Assembly: GCF_005670685.2 (NCBI RefSeq)
Contig: NZ_CP062008.1
Span: 3,038,001-3,102,000, forward strand
Direction of reading: 5' to 3'
DNA: 64,000 nt
DNA from: Mycolicibacterium mucogenicum DSM 44124
GTDB lineage: Bacteria; Actinomycetota; Actinomycetes; Mycobacteriales; Mycobacteriaceae
Below are positions 27,799 to 35,196 of the stretch, one piece after another. The notes under the pieces are model-generated. The model was not told the origin of the DNA and ran no database searches. It saw only the letters and a list, made by a program, of their open reading frames with translations. The translations under genes were made by a program, and so were the position numbers. How positions within the stretch are numbered: the first letter of the stretch is position 1; each line of letters starts with the position of its first letter.

Positions 27799-28773
27799 TT
27801 ATGCCGCGGCATCCCACCAGTCGAGTAGCCGTGTGCCGTAAAGGGTGAGCCACTTCGAGGGCTGTCCGGCCGGCACATCGACCTCGAACCACACCCGCCC
27901 CGGCTGCCGGCCGGACTGCAACCAGGTGCCGTCCGGCTGACGGGCAGCCCGAACGATGTCGACTGCGTCGCGTATCCGGGGATCCGGAGTGGTGCCATCC
28001 TGTAGCGCGGCGCTGCGGAAGTACTCAGCCGCGTTGAGGGCGCTGTACGACCACCGCATCGGATAGGTGAAATCGTTGATCCAGTGACCCACAGGCTGAT
28101 TCGTGCTGAGCCGGTTGAGTAACCGGCGTTCGAGCAGGTACTCCTCCCCGCGCCGGCGTGCCGCACGAATGTCGGCGTTGCCCGATGTGGCGGCCTCGTA
28201 CGCGAGCAGTCCCTTCAGCGAATTCAGCGTCGAATGAAACGAAGAACGGCGCGAACCTTCGACCCAATCGCAGTTCCACCCGCCATCGGGCAACTGATGC
28301 TCGAGAAACCAGCCGGCGAGGCCGTTGACATCCGCGCCGAGCCACACACCGTTGGCCAGGGTCCAGGCATTGATGCAGCAATCCACCTCACCGGACCAGT
28401 AGGGCAGATCGTCGTACTCCCAGCGGGAGTGCTCGTCGAGCAACTCGACGGTCCGGCGTTCCTGTAACACCGATGCGTCAAGTCCCCACTCGCGCAACGC
28501 ATTCAACGTCCACGTCGTCGCAGTCCACGGTTGCCCTTCGTCGGCCCCGTCAGGGTCGTCGAAGTCGAAGTCCGCAGGGAAGAACGCACCGCCCGCCCAC
28601 TGGCCGTCGGGATCCTGCAGCGCGAGCAGTCGTGCGCCGAAGCCCTCGGTTGCGATTCGCGACCGGGTTGCCTCCCATACCGCCGGCGTGGCGTCGAGCA
28701 GGTCGCGCTCGACCTGCCAGCGCAGCGTCGGATCCGAGTCCAGCAGCCAGTCCGTCAGGGCCTCGCTCGTCAT
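27799..28773 (-). CDS. Squalene-cyclase-like alpha-toroid protein
   Basis: A 324-residue protein made of repeated helical QW-like units: DPDGQWAGGAFF, LPDGGWNCDW and QPDGTWLQSG. This is the pattern of terpenoid cyclase/prenyltransferase alpha-alpha toroids. It is shorter than true squalene-hopene cyclases (about 630) and lacks their DxDDTA catalytic motif, so it may not cyclise terpenes. Conserved proteins of this length occur in actinobacteria without a known reaction. It converges on the araC-like gene. Confidence 0.7.
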   Translation of the reverse strand: MTSEALTDWLLDSDPTLRWQVERDLLDATPAVWEATRSRIATEGFGARLLALQDPDGQWAGGAFFPADFDFDDPDGADEGQPWTATTWTLNALREWGLDASVLQERRTVELLDEHSRWEYDDLPYWSGEVDCCINAWTLANGVWLGADVNGLAGWFLEHQLPDGGWNCDWVEGSRRSSFHSTLNSLKGLLAYEAATSGNADIRAARRRGEEYLLERRLLNRLSTNQPVGHWINDFTYPMRWSYSALNAAEYFRSAALQDGTTPDPRIRDAVDIVRAARQPDGTWLQSGRQPGRVWFEVDVPAGQPSKWLTLYGTRLLDWWDAAA

Positions 28774-28788
28774 CAGACCGCCATCACG

Positions 28789-29217
28789 CTAGGAGCAGTA
28801 GACCTGGCCGTTGAGCACGCAATTCGACGGTGGCGTGTAGGTACCGCTGAGAATTCCGCGGATGCCGCCGTTGGCAGAGCCACCGGGTGGAATCACGCGG
28901 TTCCAGCTCGCCGGGGTGATCACGTAGTGCGTGCCGTATTGGGCGAAGGTACTGCTCCACGCATGCGAGATCGACTGCCCGACCGGCATGTCGAACTCGA
29001 TCTTCCAATCCGCCATCGGCACGGTGCTGTAGTTGGTGACAACGAAGCGCGCGATGAAGCCGTCCTGCCAGGTGTGTTGCACCACCAACCGCGCCCCGGC
29101 TGCGGCCGCATGAGCCATCGGAGTGCCGGCGAGTCCGATGATGGCGACGGTCAACACGGACACCACGACGTGAAGCGCTGTGCGCCAGCGCTTCACGAGA
29201 GAGTCCGGTCCAGTCAT
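28789..29217 (-). CDS. Secreted CBM2 carbohydrate-binding protein (Rv1987-like)
   Basis: A 142-residue protein. The signal peptide is about 36 residues, ending MAHA before AAAG. The rest is one family-2 carbohydrate-binding module: HTWQDGFIARFVVTN, ADWKIEFDMP, SISHAWSST and SWNRVIPPGGS provide the Trp face typical of cellulose/chitin binding. There is no catalytic domain. Length and plan match M. tuberculosis Rv1987, often labelled a possible chitinase. The classical N-terminal Cys of CBM2 is missing; both Cys sit at the C-terminus (NCVLNGQVYC). The gene is divergent from hsp18. Confidence 0.8.
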   Translation of the reverse strand: MTGPDSLVKRWRTALHVVVSVLTVAIIGLAGTPMAHAAAAGARLVVQHTWQDGFIARFVVTNYSTVPMADWKIEFDMPVGQSISHAWSSTFAQYGTHYVITPASWNRVIPPGGSANGGIRGILSGTYTPPSNCVLNGQVYCS

Positions 29218-29367
29218 CGCACCCCAGACTAAGGCTCGCCGACACGTGCCATCGCCCGAGCCGCGGGTGCACTGCCATACCTTTGCACGATTGCAACCGT
29301 CGCGAGACCCGGTCCGGTTCCGCGATGACGATTGCCCGCCCATTTCGAAAAATCTTGTTGCCATGTG

Positions 29368-29394
29368 CTTGCACTCGCCGGCGTCGAGTGCTAA
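29368..29394. promoter_or_regulatory. CIRCE operator (HrcA site)
   Basis: Left arm CTTGCACTC (7 of 9 bases match the consensus TTAGCACTC), nine-base spacer, right arm GAGTGCTAA (perfect). This is the HrcA-binding CIRCE element. It lies 85 bases before the hsp18 start, so the gene is probably repressed by HrcA and induced by heat. No HspR (HAIR) site is seen. Confidence 0.8.
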
Positions 29395-29478
29395 AACAAA
29401 TCTATGCCAGCCGATACAGATAATCGAGCTGGAAGCGCATAGATGGCATAAGAGAAAGGACAGATGGAGGTGGCCACG

Positions 29479-29967
29479 ATGCTGCTGCGTACTGACCCGT
29501 TCCGGGACCTGGATCGCTTTACCCAAGAAGTCCTTGGCACCGCGGCCCGGCCGGCGGCGATGCCCATGGACGCCTGGCGCGACGGAGACGAATTCCACGT
29601 CGAGTTCGACCTGCCCGGCATCAACGCCGACTCGCTCGACCTCGATATCGAGAACAATGTGGTGACTGTGCGCGCCGAACGAGCGCCCGTGGATTCGTCA
29701 CGGGAAATGCTGGCCGCCGAGCGGCCACGCGGCGTCTTCTCCCGACAGCTGGTACTGGGCAACAACCTGGACACCGGGAGGATCACCGCGGAGTACCGAG
29801 ACGGAGTGCTCCGGCTCGTGATCCCGGTTGCCGAGAAGGCCAAGCCGCGCAAGATCAGCGTGAGCAGAGCCGGCAATGCCAAGGCCATCGACGAAAGTCG
29901 AGTGATCACCGAAGACGGCAGCCCCGTCACCAACACGGCGGCGACCAAGGAGCCGGTGAACGCCTGA
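29479..29967 (+). CDS. hsp18: Hsp20 small heat-shock protein (18-kDa antigen type)
   Basis: A 162-residue alpha-crystallin-family chaperone that holds unfolding proteins. The N-terminus [19 protein letters not shown] and the crystallin core [20 protein letters not shown] closely resemble the mycobacterial 18-kDa antigen. The [20 protein letters not shown] strand carries the I-x-V-type motif. ATG 29479 is chosen because GGAGG (29467-29471) precedes it and the family begins there; ATG 29464 is in frame. Regulation by the CIRCE element upstream and a strong terminator downstream makes this a self-contained heat-shock unit. Confidence 0.95.
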   Translation: MLLRTDPFRDLDRFTQEVLGTAARPAAMPMDAWRDGDEFHVEFDLPGINADSLDLDIENNVVTVRAERAPVDSSREMLAAERPRGVFSRQLVLGNNLDTGRITAEYRDGVLRLVIPVAEKAKPRKISVSRAGNAKAIDESRVITEDGSPVTNTAATKEPVNA

Positions 29968-29979
29968 CCGGACCGAACA

Positions 29980-30019
29980 GCCGGTGCCGGGCTGCGACAC
30001 TGTCCAGCCCGGCACCGGC
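29980..30019 (+). terminator. Strong terminator hairpin after hsp18
   Basis: Perfect 15-base arms GCCGGTGCCGGGCTG and CAGCCCGGCACCGGC around a ten-base loop, starting 13 bases after the hsp18 stop. There is no U-tract, as usual for mycobacterial hairpin terminators. Confidence 0.8.
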
Positions 30020-30095
30020 CGGCCAACTTCCCGCGAACTGCGGCACATTCTTGAATGGTCGGTGCCATGCCGACAGTGCAAGGAGGTGAAAAGTG

Positions 30096-30413
30096 ATGCA
30101 GTACAGCACGATTGCGGCGCCGGCGGCGCCTGACACCATCGCGCCAGAAGAGCTGGCCCAATCCCTGGGTCTGGACGACCCCACGATGGTGATAGCGCTG
30201 ATCGCCGAAGTCGACGCCATCTTCTGTGCCGCCGAAGCTCCTTGCCGTCAGCAACCGACACCACCAGCGATCGGGTGCGCCCTGCTCGGGCCCCGGTCCG
30301 CTGGTCGGTCTTTGGAGTACACACGTCAGCGACCACGGCGCGGGCCGGTGCGTCGCATGACGCCGGTGCAGCGCAGCCCTCCGGGAGCCACAGCCGCTGC
30401 AACAGTCATGTGA
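30096..30413 (+). CDS. Small hypothetical protein downstream of hsp18
   Basis: An ORF of 105 codons with an excellent AGGAGGTG ribosome site. The first 50 residues look like a real protein: MQYSTIAAPAAPDTIAPEEL, then ALIAEVDAIFCAAEAP with acidic helices. From about residue 52 the composition turns into a Pro/Arg-rich string unlike normal coding sequence. Either the protein has a disordered basic tail, or a frameshift ends the true frame near 30240; a second frame is open from 30242 to 30619. I do not recognise the family. Confidence 0.45.
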   Translation: MQYSTIAAPAAPDTIAPEELAQSLGLDDPTMVIALIAEVDAIFCAAEAPCRQQPTPPAIGCALLGPRSAGRSLEYTRQRPRRGPVRRMTPVQRSPPGATAAATVM

Positions 30414-30654
30414 GCCGGTGGTTCCTCCCCCACCACGAAGGCTGGGCCAAACGCCGCCAGGGCCACACCCTGGGCGCCCTCCTGCACCACGGCATGCACG
30501 CAGAGGCGCCGATGCCCAATCTAGGCAACACCTCCCCGGCGGCAGGCCCGGTCTTCACGCCGGCCAGTTTCGTCTTCGCTGCCTCTGGATACCCCTTCAG
30601 AAGGACCAAAGACAGCTGACTCCTGGAACAGGAGCGTGACGGAAGGAGCTCGAC

Positions 30655-31110
30655 GTGGCGTTCACGCACATCGCATCGAAAACAATGGCAGCCGCTGCCG
30701 GCATCGCAGCAGCCGGAATCCTGGCGGCGACACCGGCCCTCGCCGACCCCACAGCGGTGATGTTCGGTCAGCGCGCAGAGATTCCCAGCCCCGGAGGCGC
30801 GATCGAATACACCGTCATCAACCTGCAGCCGAGTGGCCACAACGACGGCATCTGGTATTCCGACGTGACAGCACGTGCCGTGAGTGGTGCCCCGACGCCG
30901 AACATCTCCGACTTCAATGCACGGGCCGTCAACAGCTCGACATATGCGGACATGAAGGGCAACGAGGTCGACGGCCTGCCGAATCAGCCGATCGCCCCGG
31001 GCAGCTACGCAACGGGTCGCCTCTACTTCGACGTCCGCAACGGCACCGCTCCTGACAGCGTCGTGTACCGCGACGCCGGCGGCACCGACAAGGTGGTCTG
31101 GAAGAGCTAG
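30655..31110 (+). CDS. MPT63-like secreted protein
   Basis: A 151-residue secreted protein. The signal peptide of about 30 residues ends ATPALADP. The mature region resembles the immunoglobulin-like beta-sandwich of MPT63/MPB63: GAIEYTVINLQPSG, NISDFNARAVNSSTYADM, IAPGSYATGRLYFDV and a final DKVVWKS. It lacks the Cys pair needed for a disulfide. The GTG start has GGAAGGAG ahead of it. The role of this mycobacterial family is unknown. Confidence 0.83.
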   Translation: MAFTHIASKTMAAAAGIAAAGILAATPALADPTAVMFGQRAEIPSPGGAIEYTVINLQPSGHNDGIWYSDVTARAVSGAPTPNISDFNARAVNSSTYADMKGNEVDGLPNQPIAPGSYATGRLYFDVRNGTAPDSVVYRDAGGTDKVVWKS

Positions 31111-31120
31111 CCGACTGCGA

Positions 31121-31136
31121 TGGCGGATTTCCGCCA
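31121..31136 (+). terminator. Terminator hairpin after the MPT63-like gene
   Basis: Stem TGGCGG / CCGCCA with loop ATTT, 11 bases after the stop codon. It probably separates this gene from the MFS gene that begins at 31171. Confidence 0.5.
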
Positions 31137-31170
31137 GCGCTGCGCGCGACGTGGCCAATAACGTCGACGC

Positions 31171-32355
31171 GTGACCACAACTGCACAAGAAGATCCGGTA
31201 ATCACCGGTCCCACAGTCCTTTTCATGTCGCTCGCCGCCGCCTTGGGGACCGCGACCATCTACCCGCTGCAACCGGCCATCGCAGACATCGCACGGTCGC
31301 TCGGGTCTGGTCCGACGGCCGTCGGAGCGGCACTGGCGTGTGGGCCGATCGGTTACCTGCTGGGCCTCGCGCTCCTGGTTCCGCTGGTCGACAGATTGTC
31401 GCCACGGCGGGTGGTCGCCTCGCAATTCCTGGCCCTCGGCGGCGCGCTCACGTTGACCACCGTTGCCGATACCGTCTGGCTGGTCGGGTTGGGATTGCTG
31501 CTGACCGGCGCCTGCTCCTCGGTGGGCGCGGGTCTCAGCTCCATCGTCGGCCGGCTCGCGCCCGAGCATCGGCGTGCGACCATCCTGGGTATCGTCACCG
31601 CCGGCATCTCGGCGGGCATCTTGGCAGGACGGATCGCCGGAGGTTGGTTGACCGACCTGATCGGTTGGCACGCAATGCTTCTCACTGTCGCGGCAGCCAC
31701 CGTCGGCGTCGCCGGCGCTTGCCTGTGGTTCCTGCCGACCACCGCCGGAACGATCGAGCGAAACTACCTCGCCGAATTGGCGTCGGTGCCCGGACTCCTC
31801 CTGCAGTGCCGGGTGCTCCGCCATGGCGCGCTGCGTGGATCGTTGTGGTTCTTCGCGTTCTGCGCGGTCTGGTCCGGGATTGCTGTCGCGTTGTCGCAGG
31901 GTCCATACTTCTTGTCCGCCAAGCAGATCGGGCTGTACGCCCTGGCAGGCATCACCGGGATCTTCGCGACGCGCGTTGCGGGTGTCTACACGGACCGATT
32001 GGGTTTCCGGCCGGTGATCCTTGTCGGTCTCGCCGTGGCGGGCGCCGCCTGTCCGGTCCTTGCCTTCGGGTTGGGCAGCCCGTGGGCGACGATGGTCGCG
32101 CTGGCGGCCTTCGATGCCGGTCTGTTCGCGGCACAGGTGGCGAATCAGACCACGATCTTGGCGATCGATCCGTCCGCACCCGCCCGATTCAACAGCGCGT
32201 ACATGGTGGTCTACTTCGTGGGCGGAAGTCTCGGCACGGCGTTCGGCGCGGCGGCGGTGGCCTCATTCGGCTGGCCGGCGACCATTGGCGCTTGTGGCGC
32301 AGCACTTCTCGTCGCCGGTCTGCTGACCGGCGGTCGACCGCTCCACATGCGGTGA
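31171..32355 (+). CDS. MFS transporter
   Basis: A 394-residue permease with about 12 hydrophobic helices. The loop after helix 2 reads VDRLSPRRVVASQFL, a weak form of the MFS loop motif. Helices containing LTGACSSVGAGLSSIVGRLA and AGRIAGGWLTDLIGWHAML follow, the second resembling motif C of exporters. The GTG start is used. It converges on the condensation-GNAT gene about 110 bases away. The substrate is unknown. Confidence 0.83.
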   Translation: MTTTAQEDPVITGPTVLFMSLAAALGTATIYPLQPAIADIARSLGSGPTAVGAALACGPIGYLLGLALLVPLVDRLSPRRVVASQFLALGGALTLTTVADTVWLVGLGLLLTGACSSVGAGLSSIVGRLAPEHRRATILGIVTAGISAGILAGRIAGGWLTDLIGWHAMLLTVAAATVGVAGACLWFLPTTAGTIERNYLAELASVPGLLLQCRVLRHGALRGSLWFFAFCAVWSGIAVALSQGPYFLSAKQIGLYALAGITGIFATRVAGVYTDRLGFRPVILVGLAVAGAACPVLAFGLGSPWATMVALAAFDAGLFAAQVANQTTILAIDPSAPARFNSAYMVVYFVGGSLGTAFGAAAVASFGWPATIGACGAALLVAGLLTGGRPLHMR

Positions 32356-32453
32356 GTGCCGCCTCGATGGTGGCCTCGATGAGGATGTCGTCGATCGCCC
32401 CGATGTGCGTGTCGAAACGGCTTTCCTGCAACGACATTCAGCGATTGCCGGAC

Positions 32454-32470
32454 TCTGAGCCGAACTCAGA
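32454..32470. terminator. Candidate bidirectional terminator hairpin
   Basis: Arms TCTGAG and CTCAGA with loop CCGAA overlap the stop codon of the condensation-GNAT gene (32466-32468), between convergent genes. The 32356-32453 stretch is otherwise featureless apart from a duplicated CCTCGATG. Confidence 0.35.
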
Positions 32471-34232
32471 TGGTGCGTTTGAGGCCGACGTGCGCGGCGT
32501 GGTACCCGAGGCGGTCATAGAACGCCCGAGCCTGTTCGCGCGCTTCGTCGGTCGTCACCTGAGCCAACCGCGCACCATGTGCCCGGCCGTACTCGTGCGA
32601 CCACTGCACCAGGGCCGTGCCCAAACCCTGCCGGCGCTCGGCAGCGGTGACCCGCAGTCCTTCTATCTGCAGCCGGGTCGAGCCACCGCGGGAGAGACCC
32701 GGAATCACGGTCAACTGGACGGTCGCGACGATGATATCGGCACAGTTGCGGACCACCCCGAGGTAGTTGGAACGGTCACGAGCGAGGACGTCATAGGCCG
32801 CCTCGTAGTCCTCGATATCCGCGGTTTCCCGGTCCTGGCCGAATTCGTCGTCGGACAGCAGCGCGACGATCGACGCGACATCGTCGCGGGCCGCCCGTTC
32901 CACGCGGAAACTACGGTCCCCCACCCGCAGCAGTCCCCGTACCGATGTGCGTGCTTGCGACTGCAGACGCGTCACCAACAGGTCGAGCCATGCCCCGACA
33001 TTCGCTCGCGCCTCACGGGTGTCGGGATAGCGACATCGCAGATGCAGGCCGGACTCGTCCAGGATGAACCAGAGCATGACGCCGTCGGTCTGGATGGCGG
33101 CGCTCACGTACTGAGCGTCCAGCCCGACGTCATCGATCCGGACCGGAAGCCGCCGCAGGTCCAGCCACGAGATCGCGAACATCCCCGGCGCCATCGGCAT
33201 GCCGCCCCATGGGGACAGCACGTCCGCCAACGGCCACGAGCCGAGTTGCACTGCTTCTTTGACCGCCCCGGCCGCGGCTCGAGGATCGGCGACGGTCGAC
33301 TCCAGTACCGAGTTGGTGATGAACCAACCCACCGAGTCGTGCCAGGTGGTGTCGAAGCGACTGTGCACCGGGAAGACGGCGCGAAGCGGCGCGTCCGCCA
33401 GCTCCCGTGTCACGGCCGTCATCGCGGCTACCGCCAGCGCCAGCGTCGACACTCCGTCGTTGCGGGCTTGCACGGCGAACGCCGCGCCGGCATCGACGTC
33501 GAACACATCCCGGACTTCGACGCGCTCGGGCCCCAGCTCGGGCTCGCCCAGCGGCAACGGGAAGCACGGCATCACCCCGCCGCTGTCGGCGATGATGCGC
33601 GCCCACGTCTCCCGGACGTGGTCCGGCGCCGCGGGACGGTCGAGGAGCGCCTGGGTGTGTTCGACAAATGCGGGTGCCGGCGGCAGCGAAGCCGCCCGGC
33701 CGTTGCGCGCACCGGCGAGCAGCGTGAGCAGATCCCGAGCGATCACCAGCATCGACCACATGTCGACGTGGCTGTGGTCGGCGGCTATCACCACGGTCAA
33801 CCCAGCGGCGGTCTCCAACAGACACAACCGATGTGAGGGCTGCTGATACGGCGAGCAGGCCGCATCCAGTACGCCGCGCAGCGCGTCGTTCACCGCCTGG
33901 CCGGCAGCTATCTCGTGCTCGACCCAACCACCGGGGCCGACTTCGATCTCGTGAAGTTGCGGATCGCCGTCCGGCCCCGCCGAGAATGCGGTCCGCAGCG
34001 TGCCATGGCGGGCCACCACCGCCAGCCATGCGTCGGCCAGCGATTCCCGGCTCACCCGCTCCGGCAAGCGAATGGACAACGCCATCCACGAACCGGGCCG
34101 GGCTCCCGCACCGACATGAATCCGCTGGTCAAAGGACACCGGAAGGCGTCGACCCGGTGCGGACACCGAGACGTCATAGCCCCAGAGGCGTCCGAACGGT
34201 AGTCGCAGGTGCGAGACGTTCGTGAGACGCAT
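32466..34232 (-). CDS. Condensation-domain acyltransferase fused to a GNAT domain
   Basis: A 588-residue two-domain protein. Residues about 30-420 look like a free-standing condensation/PapA-type acyltransferase. The HHxxxDG motif appears as DHSHVDM (residues 152-158): the second, catalytic His and the Asp are kept, but the first His is Asp. Residues about 430-588 are a GNAT acetyltransferase with the acetyl-CoA loop RRQGLGTALVQW. Such a fusion could join two acyl transfers to one product. No NRPS or PKS gene is nearby. Joined function is inferred from the single uninterrupted frame. Confidence 0.75.
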   Translation of the reverse strand: MRLTNVSHLRLPFGRLWGYDVSVSAPGRRLPVSFDQRIHVGAGARPGSWMALSIRLPERVSRESLADAWLAVVARHGTLRTAFSAGPDGDPQLHEIEVGPGGWVEHEIAAGQAVNDALRGVLDAACSPYQQPSHRLCLLETAAGLTVVIAADHSHVDMWSMLVIARDLLTLLAGARNGRAASLPPAPAFVEHTQALLDRPAAPDHVRETWARIIADSGGVMPCFPLPLGEPELGPERVEVRDVFDVDAGAAFAVQARNDGVSTLALAVAAMTAVTRELADAPLRAVFPVHSRFDTTWHDSVGWFITNSVLESTVADPRAAAGAVKEAVQLGSWPLADVLSPWGGMPMAPGMFAISWLDLRRLPVRIDDVGLDAQYVSAAIQTDGVMLWFILDESGLHLRCRYPDTREARANVGAWLDLLVTRLQSQARTSVRGLLRVGDRSFRVERAARDDVASIVALLSDDEFGQDRETADIEDYEAAYDVLARDRSNYLGVVRNCADIIVATVQLTVIPGLSRGGSTRLQIEGLRVTAAERRQGLGTALVQWSHEYGRAHGARLAQVTTDEAREQARAFYDRLGYHAAHVGLKRTI

Positions 34233-34321
34233 GGCGGTACCCTAGCGCCCCGGTTAGCCTGAATGCTCGGTCAGCAGGTCGACTCCAGGACGAGGCGATC
34301 GGTTACGGAAAGAGTTGCCTG

Positions 34322-35101
34322 ATGCCTACTTTCGCAGTTCCCGGAGCCGAGCTTGCGGTTGAACTGAGCGACGAAGGTGGCCATCCCGTTGTGCAACTCC
34401 ACGGACTCACCTCCAGCCGTGCACGCGATCGCGTACTCAATCTCGACCTGGGCCGAGGGCTCAGCGGCACGCGGTTGCTGCGCTACGACGCACGCGGCCA
34501 CGGCAAGTCGACGGGTCGGAAAGTTCCCGAGGACTATCGCTGGGAACAGCTCGCCGCTGACTTGTTGAACCTGCTCGACCGGTGGTTTCCCGGCGAACCG
34601 GTGCACGGGGTCGGCCCGTCGATGGGCACCGGAACGCTGTTGCACGCGGCGTCCCGCGAACCCGAACGGTTCACAGGTCTGACCCTGATGGTTCCGGCCA
34701 CCGCATGGGAGACCCGACGCGCCCAGGCCGCGCACTACGAGGCTGCGGCCACACTCATCGAGACCGAGGGCGTCGGGGCATTCATCGCCGCCAGCCGTGG
34801 CGCGGTCCAGCCGCCGGCCACCGTGGGTGCACCCGAAACAGTTCCCGACGTCGCCGACGCCCTGCTGCCGTCACTGTTCCGCGGTGCCGCGCTCAGTGAC
34901 CTACCAGCACCCGAAGCCATCGCGCGGATTGACGTGCCGACAACGATCCTGGCCTGGATCGACGACCCGGCGCACCCGCTCTCGACCGCGGAAGCCCTCG
35001 CCGCGCTCATGCTGCGGTCGACCCTGACGATCGCGCACACCCCGGAGGACGTCGAAACCTGGCCCAAGATTCTGAGCCAGGATGTCGGCCGCCGAAGCTG
35101 A
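34322..35101 (+). CDS. Alpha/beta-fold hydrolase
   Basis: A 259-residue alpha/beta hydrolase. HGLTSS supplies the oxyanion strand, the nucleophile elbow is GPSMGTG, the acid is likely in WIDDPAHP, and the His in IAHTPEDVETW. The block RYDARGHGKSTG is typical of esterase/lactonase relatives such as 3-oxoadipate enol-lactonase, but that reaction is not implied. It is divergent from the condensation-GNAT gene and lies 95 bases before the glutamine synthetase. Confidence 0.82.
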   Translation: MPTFAVPGAELAVELSDEGGHPVVQLHGLTSSRARDRVLNLDLGRGLSGTRLLRYDARGHGKSTGRKVPEDYRWEQLAADLLNLLDRWFPGEPVHGVGPSMGTGTLLHAASREPERFTGLTLMVPATAWETRRAQAAHYEAAATLIETEGVGAFIAASRGAVQPPATVGAPETVPDVADALLPSLFRGAALSDLPAPEAIARIDVPTTILAWIDDPAHPLSTAEALAALMLRSTLTIAHTPEDVETWPKILSQDVGRRS

Positions 35102-35196
35102 CTCGTACTGAACGCCGCCCTTGACATCGACGTAACACTGCTGCCATGAGGCGTCCCTAGTGTGAAGCGGTCATTCACGTAGGGATAGGAACTGCA

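Noticed and set aside
35121..35150. Possible GlnR box upstream of glnN
   Set aside because: One GTAAC half-site exists, but the second half-site at the needed spacing (GCCAT) does not match.
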